In this document: in pieces, positions 16,757-24,835 of the stretch
Layout of the letters: the number at the start of each line of letters is the position of its first letter
Position numbering within the stretch: position 1 is the first letter of the stretch
DNA from: Desulfosporosinus sp.
GTDB lineage: Bacteria > Bacillota > Desulfitobacteriia > Desulfitobacteriales > Desulfitobacteriaceae
Reading direction: 5' to 3'
Assembly (NCBI GenBank): GCA_031292095.1
Contig: JARLHU010000223.1
Coordinates: forward strand, 1 to 41,723
Length of the DNA: 41,723 nt
Position numbers and translations under genes: made by a program
The notes under the pieces: generated by a model
What the model was told of the DNA's origin: nothing
Database searches by the model: none
The model's input: only the letters and a program-made list of their open reading frames with translations

Positions 16757-16771
16757 CCCACCCCATTTCTC

Positions 16772-17014
16772 GATGTTCGAGGTTCGATATTCGAACTACG
16801 GAATTCGGCCTCGAACCTCGATATTCGAGGATCGAATCAACATCCTGGAATAGTTCGTAGTTCGTGCTTTCATGGTTCTTATTTTAAATATCGAATATTG
16901 AACCTCGAATATCGAACTTCAAGTAAAAGACCCCCTATCCGAAGTTCGTGATTCGTGCTTTCGTGGTTCTAAGTTAGAATATCGAACCTCGAACCACGAA
17001 TATCGAACCTCGAG
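16772..17014. repeat. large heptamer-period repeat array upstream of uppS
   Basis: This is the longest array in the window. TTCGANN and TCGAANN words follow one another with a 7-base period (for example TTCGAGG-TTCGATA-TTCGAAC starting near 16777). Blocks appear in both orientations, so the region can fold on itself. No gene is seen. Confidence 0.8.
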
Positions 17015-17024
17015 TAGGGGGTCT
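16928..17024 (-). terminator. long hairpin terminator after the small gene downstream of frr
   Basis: AGACCCCCTA (16928-16937) pairs perfectly with TAGGGGGTCT (17015-17024), enclosing repeat sequence that pairs further (TTCGTGGTTC at 16960-16969 with GAACCACGAA at 16991-17000). On the minus strand the stem is followed by TTTAC. It overlaps the stop codon of the 67-codon gene. The terminator appears to be built around a heptamer array. Confidence 0.55.
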
Positions 17025-17226
17025 AAGTTTGCCTAGGCAAAAATTTTTCATGCGCTAGTATTAGGTCCACGCGGTCGTCGAATTCTCTGATGCGGACAAC
17101 TCTACAACTACCCCACGCTTCCATTTTACCATGAGGGCGCGTAATTTGGAAAGCGTAAGGCTTACTCATAAGTTCAAGTTCAGTCTTAACTTCATCCCAG
17201 TTCCGACCGAGCCAAGCATTCATCAT
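17023..17226 (-). CDS. small protein of unknown function downstream of frr
   Basis: A 67-residue protein I do not recognise. It has a tryptophan-rich N-terminus ([16 protein letters not shown]), [12 protein letters not shown], and the end [20 protein letters not shown], a mixed alpha/beta composition without membrane segments. The ATG at 17226 overlaps the frr stop as ATGA, a second ATG follows directly, and the codons read as a normal protein, so it is probably real and translationally coupled to frr. Its stop lies in the terminator hairpin, making it the last gene of the pyrH-frr unit. B. subtilis has nothing at this position. Confidence 0.7.
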   Translation of the reverse strand: MMNAWLGRNWDEVKTELELMSKPYAFQITRPHGKMEAWGSCRVVRIREFDDRVDLILAHEKFLPRQT

Positions 17227-17780
17227 ACTTCTGTGATTTCACTTTCCTTAGTTTCCATTACATGTTCTATTTCTTTGATGATCTTATCTGTCATTTTCTG
17301 AACATCTTCTTGAGCTCGCTTGATGTCATCTTCAGAGGCATCGTGATCTTTCTCCAATTTCTTAAGCTTATCATTAACATCTCGGCGCACGTTGCGGACG
17401 GCAATACGCGCTTCTTCCGCCTCTTTTTTAACTTTTTTTACCAATTCAGCTCGCCGTTGCGCCGTAAGTTGGGGGATTATAAGGCGAATCACTGTGCCAT
17501 CACTTGATGGATTAAGCCCTAGATCTGATTTCATGATTGCTTTTTCGATCGCGGGAAGAACGGTTCTATCCCAGGACTGAATCACGAGCATTCTTGGTTC
17601 AGGTGCAGAGATATTCGCCAGCTGGCTAATTGGAGTTGGAGTCCCATAGTATTCAACCATAACTTTGTCCAGGACGCTAGGATTGGCGCGACCTGCGCGG
17701 ATCGTGGCATATTCTCTACGTAAAGCGTCAACCCCTTTATGCATCCGCTCTTCCGCATCTTTAATCACCTCTGTGATCAT
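17223..17780 (-). CDS. frr: ribosome recycling factor
   Basis: A 185-residue protein that, with EF-G, splits post-termination ribosomes. The family pattern is complete: [62 protein letters not shown] and the long C-terminal helical arm with [16 protein letters not shown]. The ATG at 17780 overlaps the pyrH TGA (ATGA), so translation is coupled. Gene order tsf-pyrH-frr-uppS is conserved in bacteria. Confidence 0.97.
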   Translation of the reverse strand: MITEVIKDAEERMHKGVDALRREYATIRAGRANPSVLDKVMVEYYGTPTPISQLANISAPEPRMLVIQSWDRTVLPAIEKAIMKSDLGLNPSSDGTVIRLIIPQLTAQRRAELVKKVKKEAEEARIAVRNVRRDVNDKLKKLEKDHDASEDDIKRAQEDVQKMTDKIIKEIEHVMETKESEITEV

Positions 17781-18502
17781 TGACTATCCCTCCCAACATA
17801 TGTTCCGATGGGTTCTCCTATAATAACACGATGAATATTACCCTCTTTTGTGAGATCAAACACTATAACTGGGATATCATTATCCATACAAAGTGAGGTC
17901 GCAGTGGAATCCATCACTCCCAAACCTTTACTCAGTACATCCAGATAACTTAAACGATCAAATCGTTTCGCTTGGGGGTTCTTTAGTGGATCGGAATCGT
18001 AAACTCCATCTACCCGTTTAGCCATCAAAATAACGTCTGCCTCAATCTCAGCTGCCCTTAAAGCAGCCGTCGTATCGGTCGAGAAGTACGGATTACCGGT
18101 TCCAGCCGCAAAAATCACAATACGCCCTTTTTCCATATGGCGAATAGCACGACGCCGAATATAGGGCTCAGCGACTTGCCGCATTTCTATGGCAGATAAG
18201 ACACGGGTATCTGAACCAGCTTTTTCCAAAGCATCTTGTAAGGCCAAGGCATTCATCACCGTTGCCAACATGCCCATGTAATCGGCTGTTGCTCTGTCCA
18301 TACCTTGAGCACTTCCCGCGATGCCACGCCATAAGTTCCCGCCACCAACAACTAGGCAAACCTCGACCCCCATACCCCGAATTTCGGCCACCTGTTGCGC
18401 TACAGAAACTAGCATGTCATGTTGAAGCCCAAAGCCTTGAGATCCCGCTAGCGCTTCCCCGCTTATTTTAAGGACAACTCGTTTATACCGCGGTTTTTCC
18501 AT
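17777..18502 (-). CDS. pyrH: uridylate kinase (UMP kinase)
   Basis: A 241-residue amino-acid-kinase-fold enzyme that phosphorylates UMP. Seen are [63 protein letters not shown] and [12 protein letters not shown] with the C-terminal [12 protein letters not shown]. The ATG at 18502 has GGGAGG 9 bases upstream. A terminator separates it from tsf, so it may have its own weak promoter in the 55 bases between, or depend on read-through. Confidence 0.97.
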   Translation of the reverse strand: MEKPRYKRVVLKISGEALAGSQGFGLQHDMLVSVAQQVAEIRGMGVEVCLVVGGGNLWRGIAGSAQGMDRATADYMGMLATVMNALALQDALEKAGSDTRVLSAIEMRQVAEPYIRRRAIRHMEKGRIVIFAAGTGNPYFSTDTTAALRAAEIEADVILMAKRVDGVYDSDPLKNPQAKRFDRLSYLDVLSKGLGVMDSTATSLCMDNDIPVIVFDLTKEGNIHRVIIGEPIGTYVGRDSQ

Positions 18503-18557
18503 GAATTAACCTCCCAATCTAATTCTACGCCTAGAGAGAGAAATCCTCTCACATTCG

Positions 18558-18582
18558 AAAAAGAGAACACCGGGGTGTTCTC
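18558..18582 (-). terminator. intrinsic terminator after tsf
   Basis: A 9-bp perfect stem GAGAACACC/GGTGTTCTC with a 2-base loop, followed on the minus strand by TTTTT. It lies 23 bases after the tsf stop and separates rpsB-tsf from pyrH. Confidence 0.85.
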
Positions 18583-18605
18583 TAGATAGATTGTCTAGGT
18601 TTGCT

Positions 18606-19259
18606 TTATCGATTCATTTCTTTCATTACTTCAGCGGCAAAATCATCTTGTCGTTTTTCAATACCTGCGCCTAACTCATAGCGGGTAAATCGACGAAGAA
18701 CGATGCGTTCACCCATTTTGGCGGTTTTATCGAGAATTAAATCGCGCACACTCTTATCGGGATCTTTGACGAAAGCTTGTTCCATTAAACAAACTTCTTT
18801 GTAAAATTTCTCAATTCGACCTTCAACCATTTTTTCAATGATTTTCTCGGGCTTTCCTTCATTGAGAGCTTGTGCTTTTAAGATATCCTTCTCGTGTTGG
18901 AGCACTTCTACGGGCACATCTTCTTTGTTCAGATATTGCGGGTTCGCGGCTGCAATATGCAACCCAAGATCGCGAACTAACGCTTTAAATTCATCCCCAC
19001 GAGCAACAAAGTCTGTCTCACAGTTTACTTCAATTAACACACCGATGCGCCCACCGCCATGGATGTAGGACTCAACCGTCCCTTCCGCCGCAACACGCCC
19101 TTCCTTTTTGGCGGCGGCCGCTAGTCCTTTTTCGCGTAAAAAATCACAGGCCTTTTCTATATCGCTATTACACTCTGTAAGTGCTTTTTTGCAATCCATC
19201 ATACCTGCACCCGTACGTTCCCTGAGCATTTTAATTTGAGCTGCGCTTACGTCTGCCAT
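18606..19259 (-). CDS. tsf: elongation factor Ts
   Basis: EF-Ts, the nucleotide-exchange factor for EF-Tu, 217 residues. The N-terminal UBA-like region ([19 protein letters not shown]), [20 protein letters not shown] and the conserved [14 protein letters not shown] are present. The frame is open up to 19307, but those 16 extra residues ([13 protein letters not shown]) are a reading of the heptamer repeat. The true ATG is 19259, with AGGAGGG 6 bases upstream. It follows rpsB across a 277-base repeat-filled gap. Confidence 0.97.
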   Translation of the reverse strand: MADVSAAQIKMLRERTGAGMMDCKKALTECNSDIEKACDFLREKGLAAAAKKEGRVAAEGTVESYIHGGGRIGVLIEVNCETDFVARGDEFKALVRDLGLHIAAANPQYLNKEDVPVEVLQHEKDILKAQALNEGKPEKIIEKMVEGRIEKFYKEVCLMEQAFVKDPDKSVRDLILDKTAKMGERIVLRRFTRYELGAGIEKRQDDFAAEVMKEMNR

Positions 19260-19265
19260 GGTTAC

Positions 19266-19530
19266 CCTCCTATATTCGATGCACGATGCTCGATGCTCGA
19301 TGCACAATGCACGATAAGTAATTTCTAATTTTCATTGGAAAATATTTCGTTGTACAAATGCTGGACGCACTATTTTCAAGACATATTCGCAATGTTTTAA
19401 GCTTTAGCTTGATATACGTATAGAGGTCCGAGGCGCGATATTCGAACCTCGAACCTCTGGCCCTTCCTATGTACTATTAAAAATCCGATGCCTCAACTTG
19501 ATGCGCGATATTTAAACCTCGCGCATCAAA
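19266..19530. repeat. heptamer-period repeat array between rpsB and tsf
   Basis: Near 19275-19316 words CGATGCA, CGATGCT, CGATGCT, CGATGCA, CAATGCA, CGATAAG follow at exactly 7-base period; TTCGAAC words occur near 19440. A perfect 11-bp stem TTGATGCGCGA/TCGCGCATCAA (19498-19508 and 19519-19529) lies just after the rpsB stop codon and may act as its 3' hairpin, although no T-run follows directly. No gene is seen in this gap. Confidence 0.75.
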
Positions 19531-19536
19531 CCTCGC

Positions 19537-20262
19537 TTATGCTTCGGCTACTTCTCCAGCTACCTCGACCTCATCCTCGTTACTTTGTTGTCCTTCGATG
19601 ATCGCATCAGCCATCTTCGAAGTGAGTAACTTGACAGCACGGATGGCGTCATCGTTAGCCGGGATAACAACATCAATTTCATCCGGATCGCAGTTTGTAT
19701 CAACTATTGCTACAATCGGAATATGCAAACGACGTGCTTCTGCGACCGCAATGCGTTCTTTACGCGGATCGACAATGAATAACGCATCTGGAAGCTTTTT
19801 CATGTTCTTAATGCCACCCAAGAAGCGCTCCAGTTTCTCCATCTCATGACGAAGCGCCGAAACTTCTTTCTTAGTAAGCACATCGAAAACGCCTTCAGCC
19901 TCCATCCGCTCCAAAACGCGCAAACGGTCAACACGTTTTTGAATCGTTTGAAAATTCGTTAACATGCCACCGAGCCAACGCTCATTCACAAAATACATGC
20001 CGCAACGTTCAGCTTCATCTTTGACAGACTCTTGCGCTTGTTTCTTGGTACCCACAAACAGCATGGTACCTCCTTCTGAAGCAAGGTTCCGAACAAAGTT
20101 AAAGGCCTCATCCACTTTTTTTACAGTTTTTTGAAGATCAATAATATAAATTCCATTCCGCTCTGTAAAAATATAGCGAGCCATTTTCGGATTCCACCGA
20201 CGAGTTTGGTGTCCGAAATGAACACCCGCTTCCAATAATTGTTTCATAGAAATAACTGCCAT
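19537..20262 (-). CDS. rpsB: 30S ribosomal protein S2
   Basis: S2, 241 residues, nearly collinear with the B. subtilis protein: [84 protein letters not shown] and [20 protein letters not shown]. The frame is open to 20334, but the homologous start is ATG 20262. Only a weak AGAGAG site precedes it, which fits regulation through its leader. It heads the rpsB-tsf unit. Confidence 0.97.
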   Translation of the reverse strand: MAVISMKQLLEAGVHFGHQTRRWNPKMARYIFTERNGIYIIDLQKTVKKVDEAFNFVRNLASEGGTMLFVGTKKQAQESVKDEAERCGMYFVNERWLGGMLTNFQTIQKRVDRLRVLERMEAEGVFDVLTKKEVSALRHEMEKLERFLGGIKNMKKLPDALFIVDPRKERIAVAEARRLHIPIVAIVDTNCDPDEIDVVIPANDDAIRAVKLLTSKMADAIIEGQQSNEDEVEVAGEVAEA

Positions 20263-20314
20263 TGTGTTATACCAACTCTCTTTTTGTTTTTTCCTCCGCA
20301 AGTTCATCTCATGA

Positions 20315-20344
20315 TGCCCCTTGTCTCCCAACAAGGAACTGGCA
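20315..20344 (-). promoter_or_regulatory. leader hairpin of rpsB
   Basis: In the presumed rpsB leader, TGCC plus CCTTGT (20315-20324) pairs with ACAAGG (20331-20336) and GGCA (20341-20344), giving a two-tier stem with a 4-base internal loop. Ribosomal protein genes often carry autoregulatory leaders; that this one binds S2 is inference. Confidence 0.4.
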
Positions 20345-20385
20345 CCACAATCCCACTGCGTGTGTTATTAAATCACACTGCCAAT

Positions 20386-20414
20386 AGGATAGCACATTTT
20401 GCAATTCATTGCAA
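20386..20414 (-). promoter_or_regulatory. putative sigma-A promoter of rpsB-tsf
   Basis: Minus strand: TTGCAA (20414-20409), 17-base spacer ending TGC, then TATCCT (20391-20386), i.e. an extended -10. Transcription would start near 20379, leaving a leader of about 117 bases. Confidence 0.6.
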
Positions 20415-20433
20415 GGCAATTGCGACGTACGGA

Positions 20434-20459
20434 GTAGGGCACGATGCCTCGTGCCCTAC
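20434..20459. repeat. palindrome GTAGGGCACGA...TCGTGCCCTAC
   Basis: A perfect 11-bp stem with 4-base loop TGCC lies immediately after the stop codon of the membrane protein gene at 20460. It shares its GTAGGG ends with the 10372-10399 palindrome, suggesting one repeat family. No T-run follows. Confidence 0.65.
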
Positions 20460-20918
20460 CTATTTGTTTAAGCCAGCATATCCCTCAATGTTCGAACGTA
20501 AATCATAGCGCTGAATAAAATTTTCCAAGTCACTCATCAGCTCCGGAAAGGGGAAATAGAATTCACTTATATAATAAAACACTTCATTGGCACGTATTTG
20601 CGCAACCTCCTGCCCTTTTCCATCAAAATAAAAGGCCACTCGTCGAACATCCTTGGGCGCCAGTATATGCTCTCCCAGCAAGGAACTAAAGACAATCTGT
20701 TGGTCATTAATCCGCACGTGTTTGCTCTTGCCTATAACCCACAAAGCAACAATTCCGAGTCCTGAAATGACGTAGATCCCTAGCAGCACTTTTAATTCAA
20801 CACTTGGTAGCTTACTGAAGACATAGATACTACCCATCACAAGCGGATAAATAATAAGAAACATGAGACCAGGGACTATCAGGGGTTTCAGTTGGTAGAC
20901 GTAATCATGTTCTTCCAT
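20460..20918 (-). CDS. small membrane protein with C-terminal PH-like domain
   Basis: A 152-residue protein of uncertain function. Two hydrophobic segments (about residues 14-34 and 42-63) are followed by a soluble part beginning KSKHVRINDQQIVFSSLLG and running through strands to FPELMSDLENFIQRY, the pattern of bacterial PH-like domains attached to two helices. The assignment is by architecture only. The ATG at 20918 has AAGGAGGG 7 bases upstream. It lies between codY and rpsB, where B. subtilis carries the flagellar operon. Confidence 0.7.
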   Translation of the reverse strand: MEEHDYVYQLKPLIVPGLMFLIIYPLVMGSIYVFSKLPSVELKVLLGIYVISGLGIVALWVIGKSKHVRINDQQIVFSSLLGEHILAPKDVRRVAFYFDGKGQEVAQIRANEVFYYISEFYFPFPELMSDLENFIQRYDLRSNIEGYAGLNK

Positions 20919-20942
20919 GAAATTACCCTCCTTGCGAATTAG

Positions 20943-21049
20943 AGAAGTCAGAGGTCAGATGCCGGATGAGTCAGATCGATGGATTCCCCTTCGGATGCCT
21001 ATCCCTGCCTTCTGGCTTCCGACCTCTGGCCTTCTGTTTTCTGACTTCT
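20943..21049. repeat. inverted repeat array of a second heptamer type (AGTCAGA/CTGACTT)
   Basis: AGAAGTCAGA (20943-20952) and TCTGACTTCT (21040-21049) are perfect inverted ends. Inside, words such as GGTCAGA and CTGGCTT, CCGACCT, CTGGCCT recur at 7-base period. It fills the gap between codY and the membrane protein gene and overlaps the codY stop codon, so it may act as the codY 3' hairpin. Confidence 0.65.
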
Positions 21050-21845
21050 ATTTAGTATGTTTGACATGCTTATCAAGTTCTTCAAGCAAATAATCGTTGA
21101 GAACTCGTATATAAGTTCCTTTCATGCCCAAGGACTTGGACTCAATCACACCGGCTGATTCAAATTTACGCAGCGCATTAACAATAACCGAACGAGTAAT
21201 TCCGACTCGATCGGCAATTTTGCTGGCAACCAGTAGTCCTTCCCCGCCACCCAATTCGGCAAAGATGTGTTCCACTGCTTCGAGTTCAGAATACGATAGG
21301 GTTCCAACAGCGATTTGGACTGCCGCCTTTTTACGAGCTTCCTCTTCTGCGCGTTCCGCCTTGACCCGTAAAATTTCCATTCCCACAACCGTTGCACCGT
21401 ATTCGGCCAGGACAAGATCGTCTTCTTTAAACTCCTCGTCATATTTGGCGAGCACAAGTGTCCCGACTCGTTCGCCTCCACCCAATACAGGAACTACGGT
21501 TGTAAGCTTATTCGTAAACTGACAAGATTCATTCGAATTGAATACACAGCCATTGGCGACCTGACACGTATTGGTTATAGTCTCTGATACTTTCATGAGA
21601 CCTTCATTATAACTTTCAGGGAAGCGCTCGGATCGAATTACAATTTCCTCCATTGATCCACAAGCAAAATGGCTCATGAAGCTGTATCCCAAGATTTTCC
21701 CTCGTCGACCGACAATATAACAGTTGGCAAGCACAGCCTGCTGAAGAACTTTAGCCATTTCCTCAAAATCAACCGGATTCCCGGCTGCACGCTGGATTAA
21801 CTTGCTAATAATTCTTGTTTTTTCTAACAATGTCGCTTTATCCAT
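21048..21845 (-). CDS. codY: GTP-sensing global transcriptional regulator CodY
   Basis: CodY, 265 residues, represses nitrogen and amino-acid genes when GTP and branched-chain amino acids are high. The N-terminal GAF domain (about 1-155) begins [13 protein letters not shown], a linker helix follows, and the winged-helix domain ends with [20 protein letters not shown] and [12 protein letters not shown], the DNA-recognition part. Unlike B. subtilis CodY, the GAF domain has three cysteines in a short loop ([19 protein letters not shown], about 93-111). It is the last gene of the hslV-hslU-codY unit. Confidence 0.96.
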   Translation of the reverse strand: MDKATLLEKTRIISKLIQRAAGNPVDFEEMAKVLQQAVLANCYIVGRRGKILGYSFMSHFACGSMEEIVIRSERFPESYNEGLMKVSETITNTCQVANGCVFNSNESCQFTNKLTTVVPVLGGGERVGTLVLAKYDEEFKEDDLVLAEYGATVVGMEILRVKAERAEEEARKKAAVQIAVGTLSYSELEAVEHIFAELGGGEGLLVASKIADRVGITRSVIVNALRKFESAGVIESKSLGMKGTYIRVLNDYLLEELDKHVKHTK

Positions 21846-21899
21846 GAGTTTTAGTTATCCCCCTTTAACTTGCTTCCCTATTCATAAATTGAAATATTT

Positions 21900-23285
21900 C
21901 TAAAGAATATATCTCGCTAAATCTTGATTTTGCACCACATTACCTAGACGGTGCTGAACATATTCGCGATTAATGGTCACTGTGTAATCATCGGGCAGTT
22001 CCGAGGCTTCAAACGATAATTCCTCAAGTACTTTTTCTACAATCGTGTGCAGTCGTCGAGCTCCGATATTTTCAGTGGTAGAATTTACTTTGTAGGCGAC
22101 CTCTGCCAATTCGTCAATAGCATTCTCTGTAAAATCTACCTTTATTCCTTCAGTTTCCAATAAAGCGCTGTACTGTTTAATCAACGACGATTGAGGTTCT
22201 GTAAGAATACGTTTGAAATCGGCTACGCTTAAGGATTCAAGTTCCACACGAATAGGGAATCTTCCCTGAAGTTCAGGAATAAGATCAGACGGCTTACTGA
22301 GATGAAAAGCTCCCGCAGCAATAAACAGGATGTGATCAGTATTAACCGGTCCATACTTGGTTACGACGGTAGATCCTTCAACAATGGGGAGAATATCACG
22401 TTGGACCCCTCCTCTAGAAACGTCCGGACCACCCGCACCATCTCGCCCGGCAATCTTATCGATTTCGTCCAAAAAAACTATGCCCTCATGTTCAGTTCTA
22501 CGAATGGCCTCTTGTACCGCTTCTTCATGATCGATCAAGTTTTGAGTTTCTTCGTGAATCAATATCTTTCGTGCTTCCCGCACGGTAGCTTTTCTTTTCT
22601 TGTGCCTCTTGGGGAGCATTCCCGACATCATATCCTGAATATTCAAGCCCATTTCCATCATGTTGTTGTTGCCCAGCATATCGGCAAGGGGCGTAGATTC
22701 TTCAACCGCGATTTCAATAACCTGCTCTTCAAGGTCACCGCGCTGCAAGCGGTCAGCTACTAATTTGCGTTCTTTCTCCATTTCAGGCGTCACGTCGATC
22801 TCCTTTTCTTGATCGGGCGTTTGACCAAACAGCATCTGAAAAGGGTTACTTGAAGCACTCTCTGAGCGTTTTTCCGGAACCAACAATTCAATTAAGCGTT
22901 TTTCAGCATTGATCGCCGCTTGAGCTTGCACCTTATCTGCACGCTCTGCCTTCACCATACGCAAGGCAATCTCGACCAAATCACGGATAATGGCTTCCAC
23001 ATCTCGGCCTACATACCCAACTTCGGTAAACTTCGTGGCTTCGATCTTAATGAATGGGGCGCGAACGAGTTTTGCCAACCGCCGGGCAATCTCAGTCTTC
23101 CCTACGCCCGTCGGACCTATCATCAAAATATTTTTCGGTATGATTTCTTCTTGCAATTGCTCTGGCAAACAAGAACGACGGTAGCGATTACGCAAAGCAA
23201 CCGCAACAGCTCGTTTTGCCGCATCTTGTCCAACGATATATCGGTCCAATTCACGGACAATTTCACGTGGAGTCAAGCTGTCCAT
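21900..23285 (-). CDS. hslU: HslU (ClpY) ATPase subunit of the HslUV protease
   Basis: A 461-residue AAA+ unfoldase that feeds substrates to HslV. It shows [20 protein letters not shown], Walker [10 protein letters not shown], pore loop GYVGRDVE, the intermediate domain (about 110-235), Walker [25 protein letters not shown] and the C-terminus LARYIL that docks into HslV. The intermediate domain has a methionine-rich stretch ([18 protein letters not shown]). It starts 12 bases after hslV, so the stoichiometric partners are co-translated. Confidence 0.97.
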   Translation of the reverse strand: MDSLTPREIVRELDRYIVGQDAAKRAVAVALRNRYRRSCLPEQLQEEIIPKNILMIGPTGVGKTEIARRLAKLVRAPFIKIEATKFTEVGYVGRDVEAIIRDLVEIALRMVKAERADKVQAQAAINAEKRLIELLVPEKRSESASSNPFQMLFGQTPDQEKEIDVTPEMEKERKLVADRLQRGDLEEQVIEIAVEESTPLADMLGNNNMMEMGLNIQDMMSGMLPKRHKKRKATVREARKILIHEETQNLIDHEEAVQEAIRRTEHEGIVFLDEIDKIAGRDGAGGPDVSRGGVQRDILPIVEGSTVVTKYGPVNTDHILFIAAGAFHLSKPSDLIPELQGRFPIRVELESLSVADFKRILTEPQSSLIKQYSALLETEGIKVDFTENAIDELAEVAYKVNSTTENIGARRLHTIVEKVLEELSFEASELPDDYTVTINREYVQHRLGNVVQNQDLARYIL

Positions 23286-23297
23286 AGTCTCACCCCT

Positions 23298-23828
23298 TTA
23301 TAACTCTTCCACTATAATTTGCTCATTTGTATAAACACAAATTGAAGCAGCTACAAGCATCGCTTCGCGAACAATCTCTGCCGTCGGCAAATCCGTATGC
23401 TTCACTAAGGCACGAGCGGCAGCTAAGGCAAAGTTTCCACCGGATCCGATGGCAGCGATTCCATCGTCCGGTTCAATCACTTCACCTGAACCTGATAAAA
23501 TTAAAAGATTTTTGGTATCTGCAACCAAAAGCAATGCCTCAAGATTACGAAGCATTTTGTCTGTTCGCCATTCCTTCGCGAGCTCTACGGCCGCACGTTG
23601 CAGATTTCCATGATACTCTTCGAGTTTTTGTTCAAACTTATCAAAAAGTGTAAACGCATCCGCAACGGATCCCGCAAACCCTGCAATCACTTTTCCATGG
23701 AACAAACGACGAACTTTCCGGGCAGTATGTTTCATGACGGTTGCTTGCCCAAAGGTCACTTGGCCGTCACCTGCTATGGCTACGTGTTCCCCGTTCTTCA
23801 CTGCCACGATGGTTGTTGCATGAAACAT
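23298..23828 (-). CDS. hslV: HslV (ClpQ) peptidase subunit of the HslUV protease
   Basis: A 176-residue proteasome-like peptidase. The N-terminus [11 protein letters not shown] carries the Thr nucleophile after a four-residue leader, as in the FHATT subgroup that includes B. subtilis CodW; removal of the leader is required. [48 protein letters not shown] and [14 protein letters not shown] match the family. The ATG at 23828 has GGGAGG upstream and the gene has a good promoter at 23851-23879. Confidence 0.97.
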   Translation of the reverse strand: MFHATTIVAVKNGEHVAIAGDGQVTFGQATVMKHTARKVRRLFHGKVIAGFAGSVADAFTLFDKFEQKLEEYHGNLQRAAVELAKEWRTDKMLRNLEALLLVADTKNLLILSGSGEVIEPDDGIAAIGSGGNFALAAARALVKHTDLPTAEIVREAMLVAASICVYTNEQIIVEEL

Positions 23829-23850
23829 GAATAAAACCTCCCTTCAATGA

Positions 23851-23879
23851 AGTTTACTCGGGCATTTTTAGCGTGTCAA
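23851..23879 (-). promoter_or_regulatory. sigma-A promoter of hslV-hslU-codY
   Basis: Minus strand: perfect TTGACA (23879-23874), 17 bases, TAAACT (23856-23851). It sits in the only gap between xerC and hslV and is immediately preceded by an inverted repeat. Confidence 0.7.
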
Positions 23880-23899
23880 GTCAATTGTAGTCAATTGAC
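23880..23899. promoter_or_regulatory. operator-like inverted repeat upstream of the hslV promoter
   Basis: GTCAATTG-TAGT-CAATTGAC is a perfect 8-bp inverted repeat directly abutting the -35 box. Position and symmetry suggest an operator for a dimeric regulator; it could also be the xerC 3' hairpin. Confidence 0.45.
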
Positions 23900-23901
23900 C
23901 T

Positions 23902-23916
23902 CTTTTTGTGAAAATT
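23902..23916 (-). promoter_or_regulatory. candidate CodY box upstream of hslV-hslU-codY
   Basis: On the minus strand AATTTTCACAAAAAG matches the CodY consensus AATTTTCWGAAAATT at 12 of 15 positions. It lies about 25 bases upstream of the -35 box of the operon that encodes CodY, consistent with autoregulation. Confidence 0.45.
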
Positions 23917-23918
23917 CT

Positions 23919-24830
23919 CTATCCCTCAGGTATAGGTTGCTCTTTCGCTCGCGGATGAGCCTGTGCGTATACGTCTTTAAGCCGCTCACGAGTCAGATGC
24001 GTGTAAATTTGGGTCGATGAAAGTTTCTGATGTCCCAGTAACTCTTGGACACTTCTTAAATCAGCTCCGCCATCCAATAAATGGGTAGCAAAGGAGTGGC
24101 GGAGCATATGTGGATTCACATGTTGTTCCAGACTAATCCTGGCGACCAATTTGTCTAAAATCCTACGGACAGACCTGTCCGATAGACGCATCCCTTGATA
24201 ATTAAGCAGAAGCGCTTTACTTTTATCTGAGCGCAAGCCAAGATAAACCTCGATCGCCTGAATCGCGTAGTTTGTCACCGGGACCACCCGCTCCTTACTC
24301 CCCTTCCCGAGGACTCGTATCAACCCACTCTCTAAATCAAGATTCTCTCGATTTAAGCCGACAAGTTCGCTGACCCTCAGCCCGGAGCCATAGAGCAGTT
24401 CCATAATAACTTGATCGCGGGAACCCAGTAGATTTGTACTATCGGGAGCCCTTAACAGCGCCTCAACCTGGTCTAAATAAAGAAAATGCGGGAGTTTCCG
24501 TCCTAATTTCGGACTCGCAACCCGCTGAACTGGATTTATCGGGAGTATTTCCTTACGACATAGGAACTTGAAAAGCGACCGTAGTGCTGCAAGCTTACGG
24601 GCCATGCTTTTTCTCGCCAATCCGTGTTCAGCCAAGACACCGAGAAAACTACGAACGATATAGACATCAATCAGATCCACCGTGAGTACTTCAGGTTCTA
24701 AACCCTGATCGAGCGCCGCAAACCGAAAAAACTGACCCAGATCAGTTTGATAAGCAATGACGGTATGCTCTGATCGGTTTTGGGAATATTGATAACCCAC
24801 AAATAAGCTTAACGCTTCATCAACCAGCAC
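23919..24830 (-). CDS. xerC: tyrosine recombinase XerC
   Basis: A 303-residue site-specific recombinase that resolves chromosome dimers at dif. The N-terminal SAM-like core-binding domain (about 1-100, RSEHTVIAYQTDLGQF) is followed by the catalytic domain with Arg in YGSGLRVSELVGL, Lys in GKGSKERVVP, HMLRHSFATHLLDGG, LLGHQKLSSTQIYTH (His and nucleophile Tyr). B. subtilis carries codV (xerC) at the same place. The start is GTG at 24830 with GGGGAGG upstream, and it lies 5 bases after trmFO. Confidence 0.94.
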   Translation of the reverse strand: MLVDEALSLFVGYQYSQNRSEHTVIAYQTDLGQFFRFAALDQGLEPEVLTVDLIDVYIVRSFLGVLAEHGLARKSMARKLAALRSLFKFLCRKEILPINPVQRVASPKLGRKLPHFLYLDQVEALLRAPDSTNLLGSRDQVIMELLYGSGLRVSELVGLNRENLDLESGLIRVLGKGSKERVVPVTNYAIQAIEVYLGLRSDKSKALLLNYQGMRLSDRSVRRILDKLVARISLEQHVNPHMLRHSFATHLLDGGADLRSVQELLGHQKLSSTQIYTHLTRERLKDVYAQAHPRAKEQPIPEG

Positions 24831-24835
24831 AAAGC

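Noticed and set aside
16772..17014. CRISPR-like array
   Set aside because: The period is 7 bases with degenerate units; there are no constant repeats of 25-40 bases, no unique spacers and no cas genes.
22302..22763. 153-codon plus-strand ORF
   Set aside because: Antisense shadow of hslU; no ribosome site and no recognisable domain.
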